Shown here in pieces: positions 1 through 10,110 of a DNA stretch of 64,000 nt. The notes beneath the pieces were generated by a model. The model was not told where the DNA came from. It did not search any database and worked only from the letters and a program-made list of their open reading frames with translations. Position 1 is the stretch's first letter. Every line of letters begins with the position of its first letter. This DNA is from Dickeya fangzhongdai (GTDB taxonomy: Bacteria > Pseudomonadota > Gammaproteobacteria > Enterobacterales > Enterobacteriaceae): contig NZ_CP025003.1 in the NCBI RefSeq assembly GCF_002812485.1, positions 1,612,001-1,676,000 of the forward strand. Direction: 5' to 3'. The position numbers and the translations under genes are program-made.

Positions 1-855
1 CTGGCCGCGGGCGGGTGCTTCGTGGTCGCCGAAGCGGCGCTGAACGATGCGGTTCCCTGGCTGGCGGAGCGCTGGGGCGGTAGCCTGGAACAAACCCGTC
101 TGTACTGGGGAGAAACCGGACAGGTTCATGCTTCCGTATCGCCTTATTGTATTCCCGTCCACCCGACCAACTGGCCGCAGGTGCGTGAGCATCTGTTAAC
201 GCAGCCGGGCTGGGGAGTCGGAGTTCAACTCGACTGGTTTATGCAGGCCTACTCGCCGCTTGACCAACTGCTGGAACTGGTGAAACACCTGCGGCAGTGG
301 AGTCTGGTCGCCACCCAGGAGGGAGACAGCGCCATTCTGCGCATCAGCGATTGGGAGGTGCTTACGCCGCTGCTGGCGGCGAGTTCGGCGCAGGAGGCTA
401 CCGCGCTCTGCGGCCCGATCGCCACGTTCTGCGACATTGCGCCTGACGGCGCCGTGCAGAGCCTGACGCTGACCGAACGGACCGCGCACAATCTGCCTGA
501 TACCTTGCCGCGTTCGCTCAGCGAGGCGCAGTGGCAGGCACTGCTGGCGCCGGCTACGCGTCAGGCGCTGGACAGCTACATGGCGCACCTCAAAACCCAT
601 CACCAGCGCTGGCAGGCGAGCGATGACGACGCCTTGCTGAATTTCACCCGCCAACAAACCGAACAGGCCCGTATCCAGGGATTTAATAACGATCGGGATA
701 TCGTGCGCTATCTGGCGCTGGCCACCGAGCTGGAGCCGGCCTTTGTTTATCAGCCGTGGGCGCAGGAGATTCTGGCGCAGCCGGAATATATCGGCGCGCA
801 AAACCGTATGGACCGCCTGTATAAGACGGCGATTGACCAACTGGACGACGCATAA
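1..855 (+). CDS. DUF4123 T6SS effector adaptor (5' end missing)
   Basis: The frame is open from base 1, so the start lies left of the window; the internal GTG at 22 is not a convincing start. The visible 284 residues resemble DUF4123 proteins (Tap/TEC chaperones), which load a specific effector onto VgrG and are not themselves secreted. Typical features are the N-terminal ExxxxxAVPWL-like stretch, a middle region with RISDWEVL and a C-terminal helical part rich in Gln and Glu. It ends 19 bp before the Rhs gene, which is the usual adaptor-effector order, so the Rhs protein is its likely cargo. VgrG probably lies just upstream, outside the window. Family assignment rests on recognised sequence style and context. 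Confidence 0.75.
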   Translation: MAAGGCFVVAEAALNDAVPWLAERWGGSLEQTRLYWGETGQVHASVSPYCIPVHPTNWPQVREHLLTQPGWGVGVQLDWFMQAYSPLDQLLELVKHLRQWSLVATQEGDSAILRISDWEVLTPLLAASSAQEATALCGPIATFCDIAPDGAVQSLTLTERTAHNLPDTLPRSLSEAQWQALLAPATRQALDSYMAHLKTHHQRWQASDDDALLNFTRQQTEQARIQGFNNDRDIVRYLALATELEPAFVYQPWAQEILAQPEYIGAQNRMDRLYKTAIDQLDDA

Positions 856-874
856 CTAAAAGGGATGACTTGTC

Positions 875-3800
875 ATGAGTCAGGATAAAAAGGCGACGCT
901 GTTGTCGAGTGAAGACGCAGCCAATCAGAATTTTGCCACGGATAACCAAATTTCAGGCGGTTGCGCCAAATGCGGCTGTGAAGTGCTTATTTATTACCAC
1001 TATGACTCCGGGAAACCGGTGCCCAACGCGCCGTTCGTATTGGTTGATAGTAATAAGACGGAGATTCACGGCAAAACCGACGCCAAAGGGTTGTGCAAAA
1101 TTTACGACATGGGATGCGGCACGTTTGAGCTGATGCTGGATGAAGGCTCCGACGATTTCAAACCCCGTGAAACCGTGGAAAACAACCCGGTATTACAGGC
1201 GAACCCGGCTTATGCAACGTTGGCGGGGGAATATTTCACGCTGTTTTTGTTGCTGCGCAAGCAAGGTCTGGTGACCTACGACGTGGATGATAGCAGCGAT
1301 CGTCATGTGGATGTCGATGGCGCGGGGCTTTTTACCTCAATTCCCAAGGAGTACCGCAAATCCTATGACCGTTTCTGGGAACTGGATAAACGCGTCAATC
1401 GCGGCAGCCGTCAGCTCAAACAGGCGATTAACAAAATCCATCACAGCCTGGCGGCGGAAGTGGCGGACAAAGGTGGAGATGACAACGCCGCGCTGATGCT
1501 GTTTTGTGAAATCGCGCTGGGTTTTATTCCGGTAGTCGGGCAGGCGATGGATGTGTATTCGATCGGCGAGTGGAGCTGGCAGTCTTACAAGGAGCCGGCC
1601 AAGCTCGAAGACCCGCTGCATATCGCCGAAGGCGCGCTCTGTGCGATTGGCGTCATTCCCGGGCTGGGAGATGCGCTCAAGGTCAGCGGACGGGCGATTA
1701 TCCGCGCGCTCAAGGTCGGGACGCCGAAAGAGCTGCAGTTCGCCATCAGGACTATCCGCAGCCTATCGGACGGCAATCTGGTGAAAGGGCTGACCAAACT
1801 GCGCGCCGAGCTGAGGAACTACGGCGCGCAGGCCAAGGCCTTGCTGTTGAAGATCCACGCGGCGCTCAAACAGGTGCTGGCCGAGTCCGCGCTTAAAAAC
1901 AACTGGATTGTGTCGCTGATGAAAGACAGCTTCAGCGCCATGATCACCGCGCTGGAAAAGCTTATTGCCAAATATGACAGCGCGCTGGCCTACATCGAGT
2001 CCAAATTCAATGAGTTTATCGGCAAGGTGGTCACCCGCGTGAGCGGCAGCGCCAGGCCGAAGGGGAGCATTGCTAAGGCCGCCGAAGCGCCGAAAGCGCC
2101 GGCGCATGCTGAAAGTCAGGCGGCAAAACCGGAGGCAACTACTACCAAGTCGGGGGAAGGGAAAAAAGCCGAAACCAAAGCCGACGGCATCAAAGAAGGC
2201 AGACCGGTTACCAAAAAATCCGACAACGCAATAACCAAAGCCGATGACGGAAAGCCGAAAAATGCGGTGAGTGAAAAGAAACGACGCGCACCGTCGAAAG
2301 AAACCGAGGACATTAGCGCCGGGAGCAATAAGGGCGAACAGCCGGATAGCACCCCACAGCAGAAAAAAGCCGGGGAAGACGACAAGGCGTGTAAAGCCGG
2401 CAGCGAGAAGTGTCAGAGCGAGGGCGAACCGGTGGATATGGCGACCGGTTACGTGGTGGACTGGCGCACCGACTTTACGTTGACGAGCCTGCTGCCGTTA
2501 TCCATGAAACGGTATTACCGTTCAGGCGGGGAGCGAAAACCGGGGCTGTTAGGGGCGCTGTGGCGCACCAACTGGGATATGGGCCTGGAGCTGGAAAACG
2601 GGATCGCCACGCTGACCGACGGCGAGTTCAATCAGGCGGTGTTCGTGCTGCCTGACGAGGGCGCGTTCAGCCGGGCGGCGTCGAATCCGGCGTGGCGATT
2701 GACTCGTCAACAGGGTCAGCTCGTGCTGCAAAACGTGGACGGCGTGCGTTATCGCTTTGAGCATGCCCTGGGGCTGCAACTTTGCCTTAGCGCGATTGAA
2801 GATCAGGCGGGTAACCGAATCGCCCTGTTGTGGGATCGCGCCGATCTGTGCTGGATAGCCCTGCCGGACGGGCGTCTGGTGCATGTGGAGACGCAGCGGC
2901 GGCGGATAGTCAAACTGACCCTGTGCGATGAGCACCGTCAGACGCTAAAAACGCTGGCCAGCTACCGCTATGATGCGCAAGGTCATCTGCTCAGCGTGCG
3001 CGCTGGCGAAGGGCGTAATTTTGATTACCGCTACTCGCCGGAAGGTTGGCTGCTGCGCTGGTCCGATCTGGCTCATACCTGGGTCGAACACGATTACGAT
3101 GAACAGGGCCGCGCGTTGCGCGACAGAACGGCGGAAGGTTTCTGGCCCGGCTCGTTCAGCTACGACCCGGACAGCCTCACCAACCACTATCACAGCGGGT
3201 TCGGCGGGGTGACCACCTATGTGCGCGATGCGCGCAATAATATTCTGCTGCGCCGCGAGCCGGACGGCGGCGAGGTTCACTTCGAGTGGGACAACAACAA
3301 CCAACTGGCGGCGCAGACCGACCCGCTGGGCCAACGCACCGAATATCAGCGTAACGACTGGGGGCAGGTGACGGCGGTGACGCTGCCGGACGGGAGCCTA
3401 CACCGTTACGATTACGACGATGACGGTCAATTGCTGGCTTATACCGACCCGTTGGGCAACGCCTGGCAGTATACGCGCAATGCTCAGGGGCTGGTGGAAA
3501 CGGCCAGCGACCCGGAGGGGCGGAGCTGGCGTCATGCCTACACGGCGCAGGGGCTGTTGTCTGCAGTAACCGGGCCGGATGGCCGCGAGCAGCATTATCA
3601 TTACAACCGGCGTGGATTGCTGGAGCGGTTGGAGCCCGGCGAGGCGCCGGCGGTGACCTTTTTCTACGATGCGCAAGACCGGCTGACGGAGCGGCACATC
3701 GCACATGAACAAGGCGTGCAGGTGCGGCGTTGGGACTATGAAGGCGGGCGCGACACGCCGTCGAAAGTGGTGTACGAAGACGGCAGCGAAACCCGCTTTG

Positions 3801-5914
3801 GCTATGATACGGAAGGCAATCTGACCTCGGTGACGGATGCGCTGGGGCAGCGTTACCTGTTCCGCTATGGGGCGTTTGATAACCTGCTGGAAGCGACCGA
3901 CCCGCTGGGCGCGACCGTCCGCTATCATTACAATGCGGAATCGGAATTCGCCGGGGTGACCAACAGCCAGGGGCAGGCGTGGCACTATCAGTTTGACGCC
4001 AGTGGTCGGCTGAGCGAAGAACGGCATTATGACGGCCGGGTGTACCGTTACGGTTACGATGTGGCGGGCCGACTGACACGGCGCACGGCGCCGGACGGCA
4101 GCCATCTTGAATACGGGTATGACGCCGGCGACCGGCTGAGCGAGATTCAGGCGGTCCGGGCAGACGGGGCCAGCGAGGGCGCGACGACCTTTGCCTATGA
4201 CCTGTCGGGCCGGCTGCTGAAGGCGGCGAGCCCGGACGCGGTGGTGGAGTACGATTATAACCGTGCCGGTCAGGTGGTGTCGGAGCGGGTAAACGGCGAA
4301 GAGGTGCGCAGCGGCTACGACGACAGCGGGCAGCGTTCGGTGGTGGAAGGGCTGCTGTCGTCGCTGAGTCTGGGCTGGCAGGGCGGGCGGCTGACGACGT
4401 TGAGCATCGGCTCGCATCAGCCGCTGACGTTCAGCCACACGGCGTCGGGGTATGAACAGCTGCGCAGCAACGGCGAAGGCTTTGCGCTGCGCCACGAGTG
4501 GAGCGCCACCGGGCTGCTGGCGGTTCAGGCGCTGGACGGAGTGAATGGGGTACTGGAGCGGCGCTACCAGTACGACGTGCTGGACCGTCTGACGGGCATC
4601 CGCGACAGCCACTGGGGCGAGCAGGCGTTGCGGCTCAATGGCGCGGGTCAGGTGACGGCGGAGCGGCGCGAGCAGGGGCGGCAGAAACAGGCACGGCTGT
4701 TTGGCTACGACAGCGAGCAGAACCTGTGCGAGGTGTCGGCGATAGCGCCGGACGGAGCCGGGCGGCTGTCGGCAAAAAATGCAACGGTGCAGTCGTCGGC
4801 GGGTTACGATGCGGCCGGCCGGGTGACGCAGCGCGGCGGTCATCAGTATCAGTACGATGCGTGCGGTCGTCTGGCGGTCAGACGGGAGAGCCGTCCCGGT
4901 TTCCGGGCGCAGGAAACGCGGTTTGAGTGGGACGCGCAGGACCGTCTGGTGCGGGTGAGTTTGCCGGACGGGGCGCGATGGCGGTATCGTTACGACGCGT
5001 TCGGACGACGGGTAAGCAAGGTGCGCGAGGGCCAGGTGCCGTCGGCGCAGGCGGTAGCGCGGGTGGCGTACCGGTGGGACGGCGACCAGCTGTCGGGGCA
5101 GACGCAGTACCGGGTGGACGGCAGCGTGGCGCGTGCGGTGCAGTGGGTGTACGAGCCGGGGAGTTTCCGGCCGCTGGCGCAGGTGGAGGAGCAGGCGGGG
5201 GAAACCCGGCTGCACTATATCGTGACGGACCTGACGGGGACGGCGCGTGAGCTGTGCAGCGAAACGGGCGACGTGCACTGGCGTGGCGAGCAGGGGCTGT
5301 GGGGGGCGTACCGGGAAGACAAGCGACCCATACCGCTGCGGCGTTATCTGGGCGACGCGGCCAACGAGGAAGTGTACTGCGAGCTGCGCTATCAGGGGCA
5401 GGTCTACGACGCGGAGACGGGGCTGTATTACAACCGGCACCGGTATTTTGACCCGGAAAGCGGGCAGTATCTGTCTTCAGACCCGATAGGTTTAGCGGGA
5501 GGGCTGAGGCCGCAGGGGTATGTGCATAACCCGATGGAATTGGTGGATCCGCTGGGGCTTGTAGGTGACCCAGCAAATGCGACGCATATTACCTATCAGG
5601 GTGTAAAAAATGGTAAGCCTTATGTGGGATATGCCAGCAAACCTGGGCTAGGACATTCAGCACAAGATGTGCTCAATTATCGGTATGGGAATAATTTTGA
5701 TGTGTTTGATGTTAAACCTGAGCCTTTCTATAGAGGAGATGGCCTTGAAGGAAAGTATACTGCACGAGGTTTGGAACAACGGACATTTGAAGATCTTGGC
5801 GGGTTAGAAGGAACATCAAATAAACAAAACCCGATAGGTCCAAATAATCCTCGTAGAGATGATTATTTGGCTGCTGCAGATAATCACAGAACAAAGGGGG
5901 ATAAATGTCCATAG
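875..5914 (+). CDS. Full-length Rhs effector with GIY-YIG-like nuclease tip
   Basis: A 1679-residue Rhs (YD-repeat) toxin, probably delivered by the T6SS. Residues 1-90 carry a Cys cluster (GGCAKCGCE) and a prealbumin-like segment ([11 protein letters not shown]); no typical PAAR domain is apparent. Two hydrophobic stretches lie near residues 210-275, followed by a Lys/Ala-rich linker (about 385-510). DUF6531 starts near 513 ([14 protein letters not shown]), then many YD repeats. The core ends with DPIG-x18-DPLG, the Rhs aspartyl autoprotease signature, so a 117-residue tip would be released from base 5561. The tip (PYVGYAS, ARGLEQ, NKQNPI) resembles GIY-YIG/URI-type nucleases of polymorphic toxins. 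Base composition drops sharply to AT-rich at the tip. The stop overlaps the immunity gene by 10 bp. An RBS-like AAGGGATGA lies before the ATG. Confidence 0.92.
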   Translation: MSQDKKATLLSSEDAANQNFATDNQISGGCAKCGCEVLIYYHYDSGKPVPNAPFVLVDSNKTEIHGKTDAKGLCKIYDMGCGTFELMLDEGSDDFKPRETVENNPVLQANPAYATLAGEYFTLFLLLRKQGLVTYDVDDSSDRHVDVDGAGLFTSIPKEYRKSYDRFWELDKRVNRGSRQLKQAINKIHHSLAAEVADKGGDDNAALMLFCEIALGFIPVVGQAMDVYSIGEWSWQSYKEPAKLEDPLHIAEGALCAIGVIPGLGDALKVSGRAIIRALKVGTPKELQFAIRTIRSLSDGNLVKGLTKLRAELRNYGAQAKALLLKIHAALKQVLAESALKNNWIVSLMKDSFSAMITALEKLIAKYDSALAYIESKFNEFIGKVVTRVSGSARPKGSIAKAAEAPKAPAHAESQAAKPEATTTKSGEGKKAETKADGIKEGRPVTKKSDNAITKADDGKPKNAVSEKKRRAPSKETEDISAGSNKGEQPDSTPQQKKAGEDDKACKAGSEKCQSEGEPVDMATGYVVDWRTDFTLTSLLPLSMKRYYRSGGERKPGLLGALWRTNWDMGLELENGIATLTDGEFNQAVFVLPDEGAFSRAASNPAWRLTRQQGQLVLQNVDGVRYRFEHALGLQLCLSAIEDQAGNRIALLWDRADLCWIALPDGRLVHVETQRRRIVKLTLCDEHRQTLKTLASYRYDAQGHLLSVRAGEGRNFDYRYSPEGWLLRWSDLAHTWVEHDYDEQGRALRDRTAEGFWPGSFSYDPDSLTNHYHSGFGGVTTYVRDARNNILLRREPDGGEVHFEWDNNNQLAAQTDPLGQRTEYQRNDWGQVTAVTLPDGSLHRYDYDDDGQLLAYTDPLGNAWQYTRNAQGLVETASDPEGRSWRHAYTAQGLLSAVTGPDGREQHYHYNRRGLLERLEPGEAPAVTFFYDAQDRLTERHIAHEQGVQVRRWDYEGGRDTPSKVVYEDGSETRFGYDTEGNLTSVTDALGQRYLFRYGAFDNLLEATDPLGATVRYHYNAESEFAGVTNSQGQAWHYQFDASGRLSEERHYDGRVYRYGYDVAGRLTRRTAPDGSHLEYGYDAGDRLSEIQAVRADGASEGATTFAYDLSGRLLKAASPDAVVEYDYNRAGQVVSERVNGEEVRSGYDDSGQRSVVEGLLSSLSLGWQGGRLTTLSIGSHQPLTFSHTASGYEQLRSNGEGFALRHEWSATGLLAVQALDGVNGVLERRYQYDVLDRLTGIRDSHWGEQALRLNGAGQVTAERREQGRQKQARLFGYDSEQNLCEVSAIAPDGAGRLSAKNATVQSSAGYDAAGRVTQRGGHQYQYDACGRLAVRRESRPGFRAQETRFEWDAQDRLVRVSLPDGARWRYRYDAFGRRVSKVREGQVPSAQAVARVAYRWDGDQLSGQTQYRVDGSVARAVQWVYEPGSFRPLAQVEEQAGETRLHYIVTDLTGTARELCSETGDVHWRGEQGLWGAYREDKRPIPLRRYLGDAANEEVYCELRYQGQVYDAETGLYYNRHRYFDPESGQYLSSDPIGLAGGLRPQGYVHNPMELVDPLGLVGDPANATHITYQGVKNGKPYVGYASKPGLGHSAQDVLNYRYGNNFDVFDVKPEPFYRGDGLEGKYTARGLEQRTFEDLGGLEGTSNKQNPIGPNNPRRDDYLAAADNHRTKGDKCP
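4844..5523 (+). repeat. Rhs core direct repeat, copy 1 (in full-length gene)
   Basis: This 680-bp stretch of the intact Rhs gene recurs at 7121-7800 with a constant offset of 2277 bp. Its downstream part (from 4951, continuing to 5561) recurs at 8755-9365 with a constant offset of 3804 bp. These are the homologous arms that could recombine to swap Rhs tips. Confidence 0.95.
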
Positions 5915-6498
5915 TAAAGAAGAAAGATTTGGTTGAAAATTCTGTTTTTTCAATTTATTTGGATGGTATTGGTTATACAATTGCCCAACTAAGAGATGAT
6001 TGTCAAATGGAGTTCTTTGATGTTCTTAGAGATAGGGATGAGTGGGATGGGATAAATCTAAATGAAGAAAAAGTACTTTTCTGCATTGTGGTTGCTGCAC
6101 ATCGATTACTAGCTTTATTTCACAGAAATATCACATTAGAAGTTATATTTAATGAGAGAGAGCGTTGTCTAGTTGGACTTAGCTATTCATCAGTAAGGGA
6201 AAGTACAGGTGTTTTTGGTCTAAATTTAATAGAATATGGGAAAATATTCGATCCTAATAACATTAGAGTTTTGATTAAAGATTTAGATCCTGTTTTTCAT
6301 AAAGATATTCTTTATTCATTTGAATTGCTTGGTATGAGTGGGAAAGTGGATAAGATAAAGGAAAGGTTGGTGAAGTATTTCTCTGAGGGGGTTAATTTCG
6401 ATACTCAGATAAAATTCCTATACCCTGAATTAGAACTTCCACCTAAGGGGTATGTAAGAAAGGATGTTGAAGATATTAAGGATTTTTTGAATCATTAA
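5905..6498 (+). CDS. Putative immunity protein for the first Rhs tip
   Basis: A 197-residue, AT-rich gene whose start overlaps the last codons of the Rhs gene (AAAGGGGGATAAATG supplies the RBS), the standard arrangement for toxin-immunity coupling. The protein has no signal peptide and should act in the cytoplasm by binding the released tip. Its N-terminus ([17 protein letters not shown]) is loosely reminiscent of Imm26-type immunity proteins, but that is a weak impression and the family is not firmly recognised. Function is inferred from position and composition. A strong intrinsic terminator follows. Confidence 0.75.
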   Translation: MSIVKKKDLVENSVFSIYLDGIGYTIAQLRDDCQMEFFDVLRDRDEWDGINLNEEKVLFCIVVAAHRLLALFHRNITLEVIFNERERCLVGLSYSSVRESTGVFGLNLIEYGKIFDPNNIRVLIKDLDPVFHKDILYSFELLGMSGKVDKIKERLVKYFSEGVNFDTQIKFLYPELELPPKGYVRKDVEDIKDFLNH

Positions 6499-6507
6499 AT
6501 ATAGAGG

Positions 6508-6542
6508 GCCGGAAGCGATCTCACGATCCTTCCGGCTTTTTT
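6508..6542 (+). terminator. Intrinsic terminator T1 after first immunity gene
   Basis: Stem GCCGGAAG / CTTCCGGC with inner GATC pairing, followed by six T. Nearly the same hairpin follows the other two immunity genes, so it is part of the repeated Rhs module. Confidence 0.85.
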
Positions 6543-6562
6543 ATATTGAGCCGTCGGTGTTA

Positions 6563-6913
6563 CTACGCCAGTATCGCCCCCGGTTCAGCCTGGATCATGA
6601 TTCGACCGGGTAAGGCTTCAATGCTGAACGGTGGGGTGAGTAACCCGCTCTGGGTGAGCCAGTCGCCTGCCAGCGTCAGTTCGCCGTTGTCACTTACCCA
6701 GTCCGCGCCCTCGGTGTCGCTGCCATCCAGTTCGTCCACCAGCGCGGCGATATCAGTGTCGTCGTCCAGCCGGGTCAGCATCAGCCCGTTGCGGTACAGG
6801 CTGATACGGAACAACGCCCCGGCGGTAAACCCAGCCTGTGCCAGCGCGGTGCCGCTCAGGGTCAGTTCCGGCTGGTCGCCCTGCTGCCAGGCAATATCAA
6901 TGTCGATGCTCAT
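6563..6913 (-). CDS. SymE-family protein with two SymE-like halves
   Basis: A 116-residue protein if started at the ATG at 6913; a longer upstream frame would add 15 residues but the ATG at 6913 overlaps the stop of another SymE-type frame (ATGA), suggesting translational coupling. Two similar halves are visible: [18 protein letters not shown] (about 16-33) and [16 protein letters not shown] (about 78-93), each followed by a basic/hydrophobic strand ([21 protein letters not shown]). This is the AbrB-like SymE pattern. SymE in E. coli is an SOS-induced type I toxin controlled by an antisense RNA; whether that holds here cannot be seen. It lies antisense and downstream of an Rhs module. Confidence 0.65.
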   Translation of the reverse strand: MSIDIDIAWQQGDQPELTLSGTALAQAGFTAGALFRISLYRNGLMLTRLDDDTDIAALVDELDGSDTEGADWVSDNGELTLAGDWLTQSGLLTPPFSIEALPGRIMIQAEPGAILA

Positions 6914-7123
6914 TGTGCGCCCCCAACATCCAGCCCACCGGGAAACCCCCTCAGCCACCGAGCCACCGCCTGTTCATCAAACGCGGCAATACTGAGCGCG
7001 TGCAGGTCCTGCCACAGCGCACGGATATCCTGCGTGGTGATGACAATGCAGCCGGGCATCACGCGCAGCTTCAGCGGTTGCCCGGTGCGGAACCCGGCTT
7101 CCTTCAGCCAGTGGCCTGCCCAG
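6910..7123 (-). pseudogene. SymE gene truncated by duplicated Rhs core
   Basis: On the minus strand a clear SymE C-terminal part can be read ([26 protein letters not shown]) running to a TGA that overlaps the next SymE-like start. Its 5' end is lost where the duplicated Rhs core begins at about 7121; the junction shares only a CAG microhomology. It was probably the first gene of a two-gene SymE unit. It is not expected to be expressed because start and promoter are missing. Confidence 0.7.
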
Positions 7124-7800
7124 TATCAGTACGATGCGTGCGGTCGTCTGGCGGTCAGACGGGAGAGCCGTCCCGGTTTCCGGGCGCAGGAAACGCGGTT
7201 TGAGTGGGACGCGCAGGACCGTCTGGTGCGGGTGAGTTTGCCGGACGGGGCGCGATGGCGGTATCGTTACGACGCGTTCGGACGACGGGTAAGCAAGGTG
7301 CGCGAGGGCCAGGTGCCGTCGGCGCAGGCGGTAGCGCGGGTGGCGTACCGGTGGGACGGCGACCAGCTGTCGGGTCAGACGCAGTACCGGGTGGACGGCA
7401 GCGTGGCGCGTGCGGTGCAGTGGGTGTACGAGCCGGGGAGTTTCCGGCCGCTGGCGCAGGTGGAGGAGCAGGAGGGGGAAACCCTGCTGCACTATATCGT
7501 GACGGACCTGACGGGGACGGCGCGTGAACTGTGCAGCGAAACGGGCGACGTACACTGGCGTGGCGAGCAGGGGCTGTGGGGGGCGTACCGGGAAGATAAG
7601 CGACCCATACCGCTGCGGCGTTATCTGGGCGACGCGGCCAACGAGGAAGTGTACTGCGAGCTGCGCTATCAGGGTCAGGTCTACGACGCGGAGACGGGGC
7701 TGTATTACAACCGTCACCGCTACTACGACCCGGAACTGGGGCAGTATATCTCGGCGGACCCGATAGGGCTGGCCGGGGGGCTGAGGCCGCAGGGGTATGT
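7121..7800 (+). repeat. Rhs core direct repeat, copy 2
   Basis: Near identical to 4844-5523 for most of its length. The last about 90 bp (from about 7712, encoding [17 protein letters not shown]) differ more than the rest, indicating this copy's tip joint came from a different Rhs lineage. Confidence 0.95.
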
Positions 7801-8227
7801 TCCTAACCCCTTCTGTTGGGTTGACCCTCTAGGCCTAACTAAGTGTCCTGAAAAATGGGACGTAGGAAGTTATGAGGATCTGCGAAATTCAGTGAAAGGA
7901 AAAAATCTTGAATTAGATGCCCACCACGTTGGTCAAAAGGCAATAATGAAAGATTTAGTAAAAGATTACGATCCTAAAACAGCTCCCTCAATGTTAGTTC
8001 CCAAAGAAGGTCATACTCTTTCTAAAGAGGGTGTTGGAATAGTATCAAGAAGTAAAATAAATCCGACGACAGGGCAACCATTCAGCTCCGCTAGGGATGT
8101 TATCGCTAGAGATATTAAAGAGCTTAGAAGAGTTTATCCTGATGTCCCAAATGCTAAACTACGTGAGTTGATTGATTTGAATAAATCAATGTATCCGGAA
8201 GTGAGATATAAAAACTTTGGGAGGTGA
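7121..8227 (+). CDS. Orphan Rhs C-terminal cassette, AHH-like HNH toxin
   Basis: The open frame holds about 235 residues of Rhs core followed by a 129-residue tip from base 7838, after DPIG-x18-DPLGL. There is no proper start: the frame runs upstream only through antisense SymE DNA, so the cassette is likely silent until recombined into the intact Rhs gene. The tip contains [10 protein letters not shown] and, further on, VPKEGHT, resembling HNH/Endo VII superfamily nucleases of the AHH type; this is a motif-level judgement. The tip is AT-rich compared with the core. The stop lies 4 bp before the next gene, its presumed immunity partner. Confidence 0.8.
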   Translation, partial: QYQYDACGRLAVRRESRPGFRAQETRFEWDAQDRLVRVSLPDGARWRYRYDAFGRRVSKVREGQVPSAQAVARVAYRWDGDQLSGQTQYRVDGSVARAVQWVYEPGSFRPLAQVEEQEGETLLHYIVTDLTGTARELCSETGDVHWRGEQGLWGAYREDKRPIPLRRYLGDAANEEVYCELRYQGQVYDAETGLYYNRHRYYDPELGQYISADPIGLAGGLRPQGYVPNPFCWVDPLGLTKCPEKWDVGSYEDLRNSVKGKNLELDAHHVGQKAIMKDLVKDYDPKTAPSMLVPKEGHTLSKEGVGIVSRSKINPTTGQPFSSARDVIARDIKELRRVYPDVPNAKLRELIDLNKSMYPEVRYKNFGR

Positions 8228-8231
8228 TTTT

Positions 8232-8582
8232 ATGTCTGGTAATGAGAAATTTGTTGATTCAATCTTTAATGAAGCGCTCGAAGATAATTTTCTTCGTTAT
8301 AAGAATAGCTTAACAAAGGCACCTGATGAAGGTGTTGATGTTTATGCAAAAGCTAGAAGAGCTTTATCGTCACTTAGTGATGAGGATAAAGAGGCTATTT
8401 TTGATTTTTTTAAAATAACTATTACAGATACAGCGTCAATAATACTAGGGACTATTGATGGTTCTCATTTTCCTCCTGGAATAGATGATGATTTTAAATT
8501 GATTTATGGTGATGAAGAGATCCAAGGAGATTTACAGGATCTATTCATTGAAAAGGCAGAGGATAAGGGTATTTATAATTAA
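8232..8582 (+). CDS. Putative immunity protein for the second Rhs tip
   Basis: A 116-residue acidic protein (many Asp/Glu; ends IYN) starting at the ATG at 8232, preceded by GGGAGG at good distance; an earlier in-frame start at 8217 lies inside the toxin gene and is less likely. It is AT-rich like the tip and stands immediately 3' of it. No named immunity family is recognised with confidence. Keeping it expressed would protect against sister cells that use this tip; whether it has its own promoter is not evident. Confidence 0.75.
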   Translation: MSGNEKFVDSIFNEALEDNFLRYKNSLTKAPDEGVDVYAKARRALSSLSDEDKEAIFDFFKITITDTASIILGTIDGSHFPPGIDDDFKLIYGDEEIQGDLQDLFIEKAEDKGIYN

Positions 8583-8593
8583 AAAATAAAAAA

Positions 8594-8627
8594 GCCGGAA
8601 GTGATCCAACGATCCTTCCGGCTTTTT
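8594..8627 (+). terminator. Intrinsic terminator T2 after second immunity gene
   Basis: GCCGGAAG / CTTCCGGC stem with GATC inner pairs and a T run, nearly the same as T1. Confidence 0.85.
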
Positions 8628-8648
8628 ATTTTATGGTCTGGTCAGTCG

Positions 8649-8703
8649 CTAAAAATTAATCTGCGTCTCAATAATAATCCTGCCGCGCTCCACCGTGACG
8701 GTG
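8649..8703 (-). pseudogene. SymE C-terminal remnant
   Basis: On the minus strand the last 17-18 codons of a SymE-type gene can be read (VTVERGRIIIETQINF, then TAG). The rest is cut away by the third Rhs core copy, joining at TGACGG near 8702. It occupies the same place relative to the terminator as the other SymE genes. Confidence 0.6.
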
Positions 8704-9715
8704 ACGGGCATCCGCGACAGCCACTGGGGCGAGCAGGCGTTGCGGCTCAATGGCGCGGGTGAGTTTGCCGGACGGGGCGCGATGGCGGTATCGTTACGAC
8801 GCGTTCGGACGACGGGTAAGCAAGGTGCGCGAGGGCCAGGTGCCGTCGGCGCAGGCGGTAGCGCGGGTGGCGTACCGGTGGGACGGCGACCAGCTGTCGG
8901 GTCAGACGCAGTACCGGGTGGACGGCAGCGTGGCGCGTGCGGTGCAGTGGGTGTACGAGCCGGGGAGTTTCCGGCCGCTGGCGCAGGTGGAGGAGCAGGA
9001 GGGGGAAACCCGGCTGCACTATATCGTGACGGACCTGACGGGGACGGCGCGTGAGCTGTGCAGCGAAACGGGCGACGTGCACTGGCGTGGCGAGCAGGGG
9101 CTGTGGGGGGCGTACCGGGAAGACAAGCGACCCATACCGCTGCGGCGTTATCTGGGCGACGCGGCCAACGAGGAAGTGTACTGCGAGCTGCGCTATCAGG
9201 GTCAGGTCTACGACGCGGAGACGGGGCTGTATTACAACCGGCACCGGTATTTTGACCCGGAAAGCGGGCAGTATCTGTCTTCAGACCCGATAGGTTTAGC
9301 GGGAGGGCTGAGGCCGCAGGGGTATGTGCATAACCCGATGGAATGGATAGATCCGCTGGGGCTTGCGAAGTCTGTCTGTACAGATGCCTCTGGACGGCCG
9401 CTTAAGAGTTCACGATATTCAGTAGCTTACGAAACCAAGATTGATGACCAGTTTTATCCTGGTCGCTCTGATAAAGTTCGTTTCCAAGATGCAAATAAAA
9501 AGCTACATGAGGCAATGCAGGCTGACCCGAGCTTTGCGAAAAACATGGAGGATATGTATCCAGGAATCACTGATGGGGTTAAGCCAGGATCTCGTGGTGC
9601 GTATCCAAGACGCTCACCTATAAGTGATTTGACGTGGCATCATCATCCTGAGAAACCTGGAGTTATGCAATTAGTACCTTTATCTCAGCATCAGGCTCCC
9701 GGTGTGGTTCAATAA
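8702..9715 (+). CDS. Orphan Rhs C-terminal cassette, WHH-like HNH toxin
   Basis: The cassette has about 205 residues of Rhs core in frame from 8750, then a 116-residue tip from base 9365, after DPIG-x18-DPLGL. A 308-bp deletion in the core puts the first 59 bp out of frame, so translation from upstream is impossible. The tip ends with [20 protein letters not shown], a strong match to the WHH-type HNH/Endo VII nuclease motif found at the ends of Rhs and CDI toxins, predicting a DNase. Like the second cassette it has no clear promoter or start and probably serves as a donor for tip exchange. The stop is followed by the immunity gene. Confidence 0.8.
8755..9365 (+). repeat. Rhs core direct repeat, copy 3
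   Basis: Near identical to 4951-5561 right up to the DPLG joint. It is preceded at 8702-8760 by 59 bp matching 4590-4648, so 308 bp of core between two GCGGGT hexamers are missing in this copy. Confidence 0.95.
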
Positions 9716-9770
9716 ACCTTACATCCAGGTGGAAAAGGAGGAATGTATAATTGGGGCGGAGGACGATGAA

Positions 9771-10088
9771 ATGGTTCAGAAAAATCTAAGAGAAATATTA
9801 AGGGATGCTGAAAATATTGATTGGCGTTTAGCTTTGTATCTACCTAAGGATGTTTCGTCTTGGAGTTTAGATTTATTAGTTATGGTAGAAGATCCCGATG
9901 ACGTAGACTCAGATGATCCAGATGAAGATCCTGATGTGGTGAAGGATGCTGGGTACAGGTATGTTATGGGAATCCAATCAATACAAGGCATAGTTAATAA
10001 TGCAAATCTTCAGAAGAATGTGTCAGATGAGGATTTATTCAAGGCATTTATATATTACTTTGAAAATGATGCTTTTATTAAATTATAA
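9771..10088 (+). CDS. Putative immunity protein for the third Rhs tip
   Basis: About 105 residues from the ATG at 9771, which has GCGGAGG a few bases upstream; the frame extends back to 9702 inside the toxin gene, but that GTG has no RBS. The protein is strongly acidic in the middle (DPDDVDSDDPDEDPD), as often in DNase inhibitors that mimic nucleic acid. It lies 55 bp after the WHH toxin and is AT-rich. The family is not recognised by name. Function is inferred from position. Confidence 0.7.
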   Translation: MVQKNLREILRDAENIDWRLALYLPKDVSSWSLDLLVMVEDPDDVDSDDPDEDPDVVKDAGYRYVMGIQSIQGIVNNANLQKNVSDEDLFKAFIYYFENDAFIKL

Positions 10089-10110
10089 GCACTGATAGTG
10101 CTGAATTTAG

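Noticed and set aside
3398..5440. Long minus-strand open frame opposite the Rhs core (680 codons)
   Set aside because: Shadow frame caused by the GC-rich YD repeats; Arg/His/Pro-rich, no RBS, and the plus-strand Rhs frame is certain.
7034..7120. N-terminal extension of the second Rhs cassette
   Set aside because: These codons are read antisense through a SymE remnant; they are not Rhs and have no RBS.
8695..9054. Alternate-frame ORF starting with the out-of-frame core fragment
   Set aside because: It arises from the 308-bp deletion frameshift and runs in the wrong frame of Rhs, giving Gly/Ala/Arg-rich shadow sequence.
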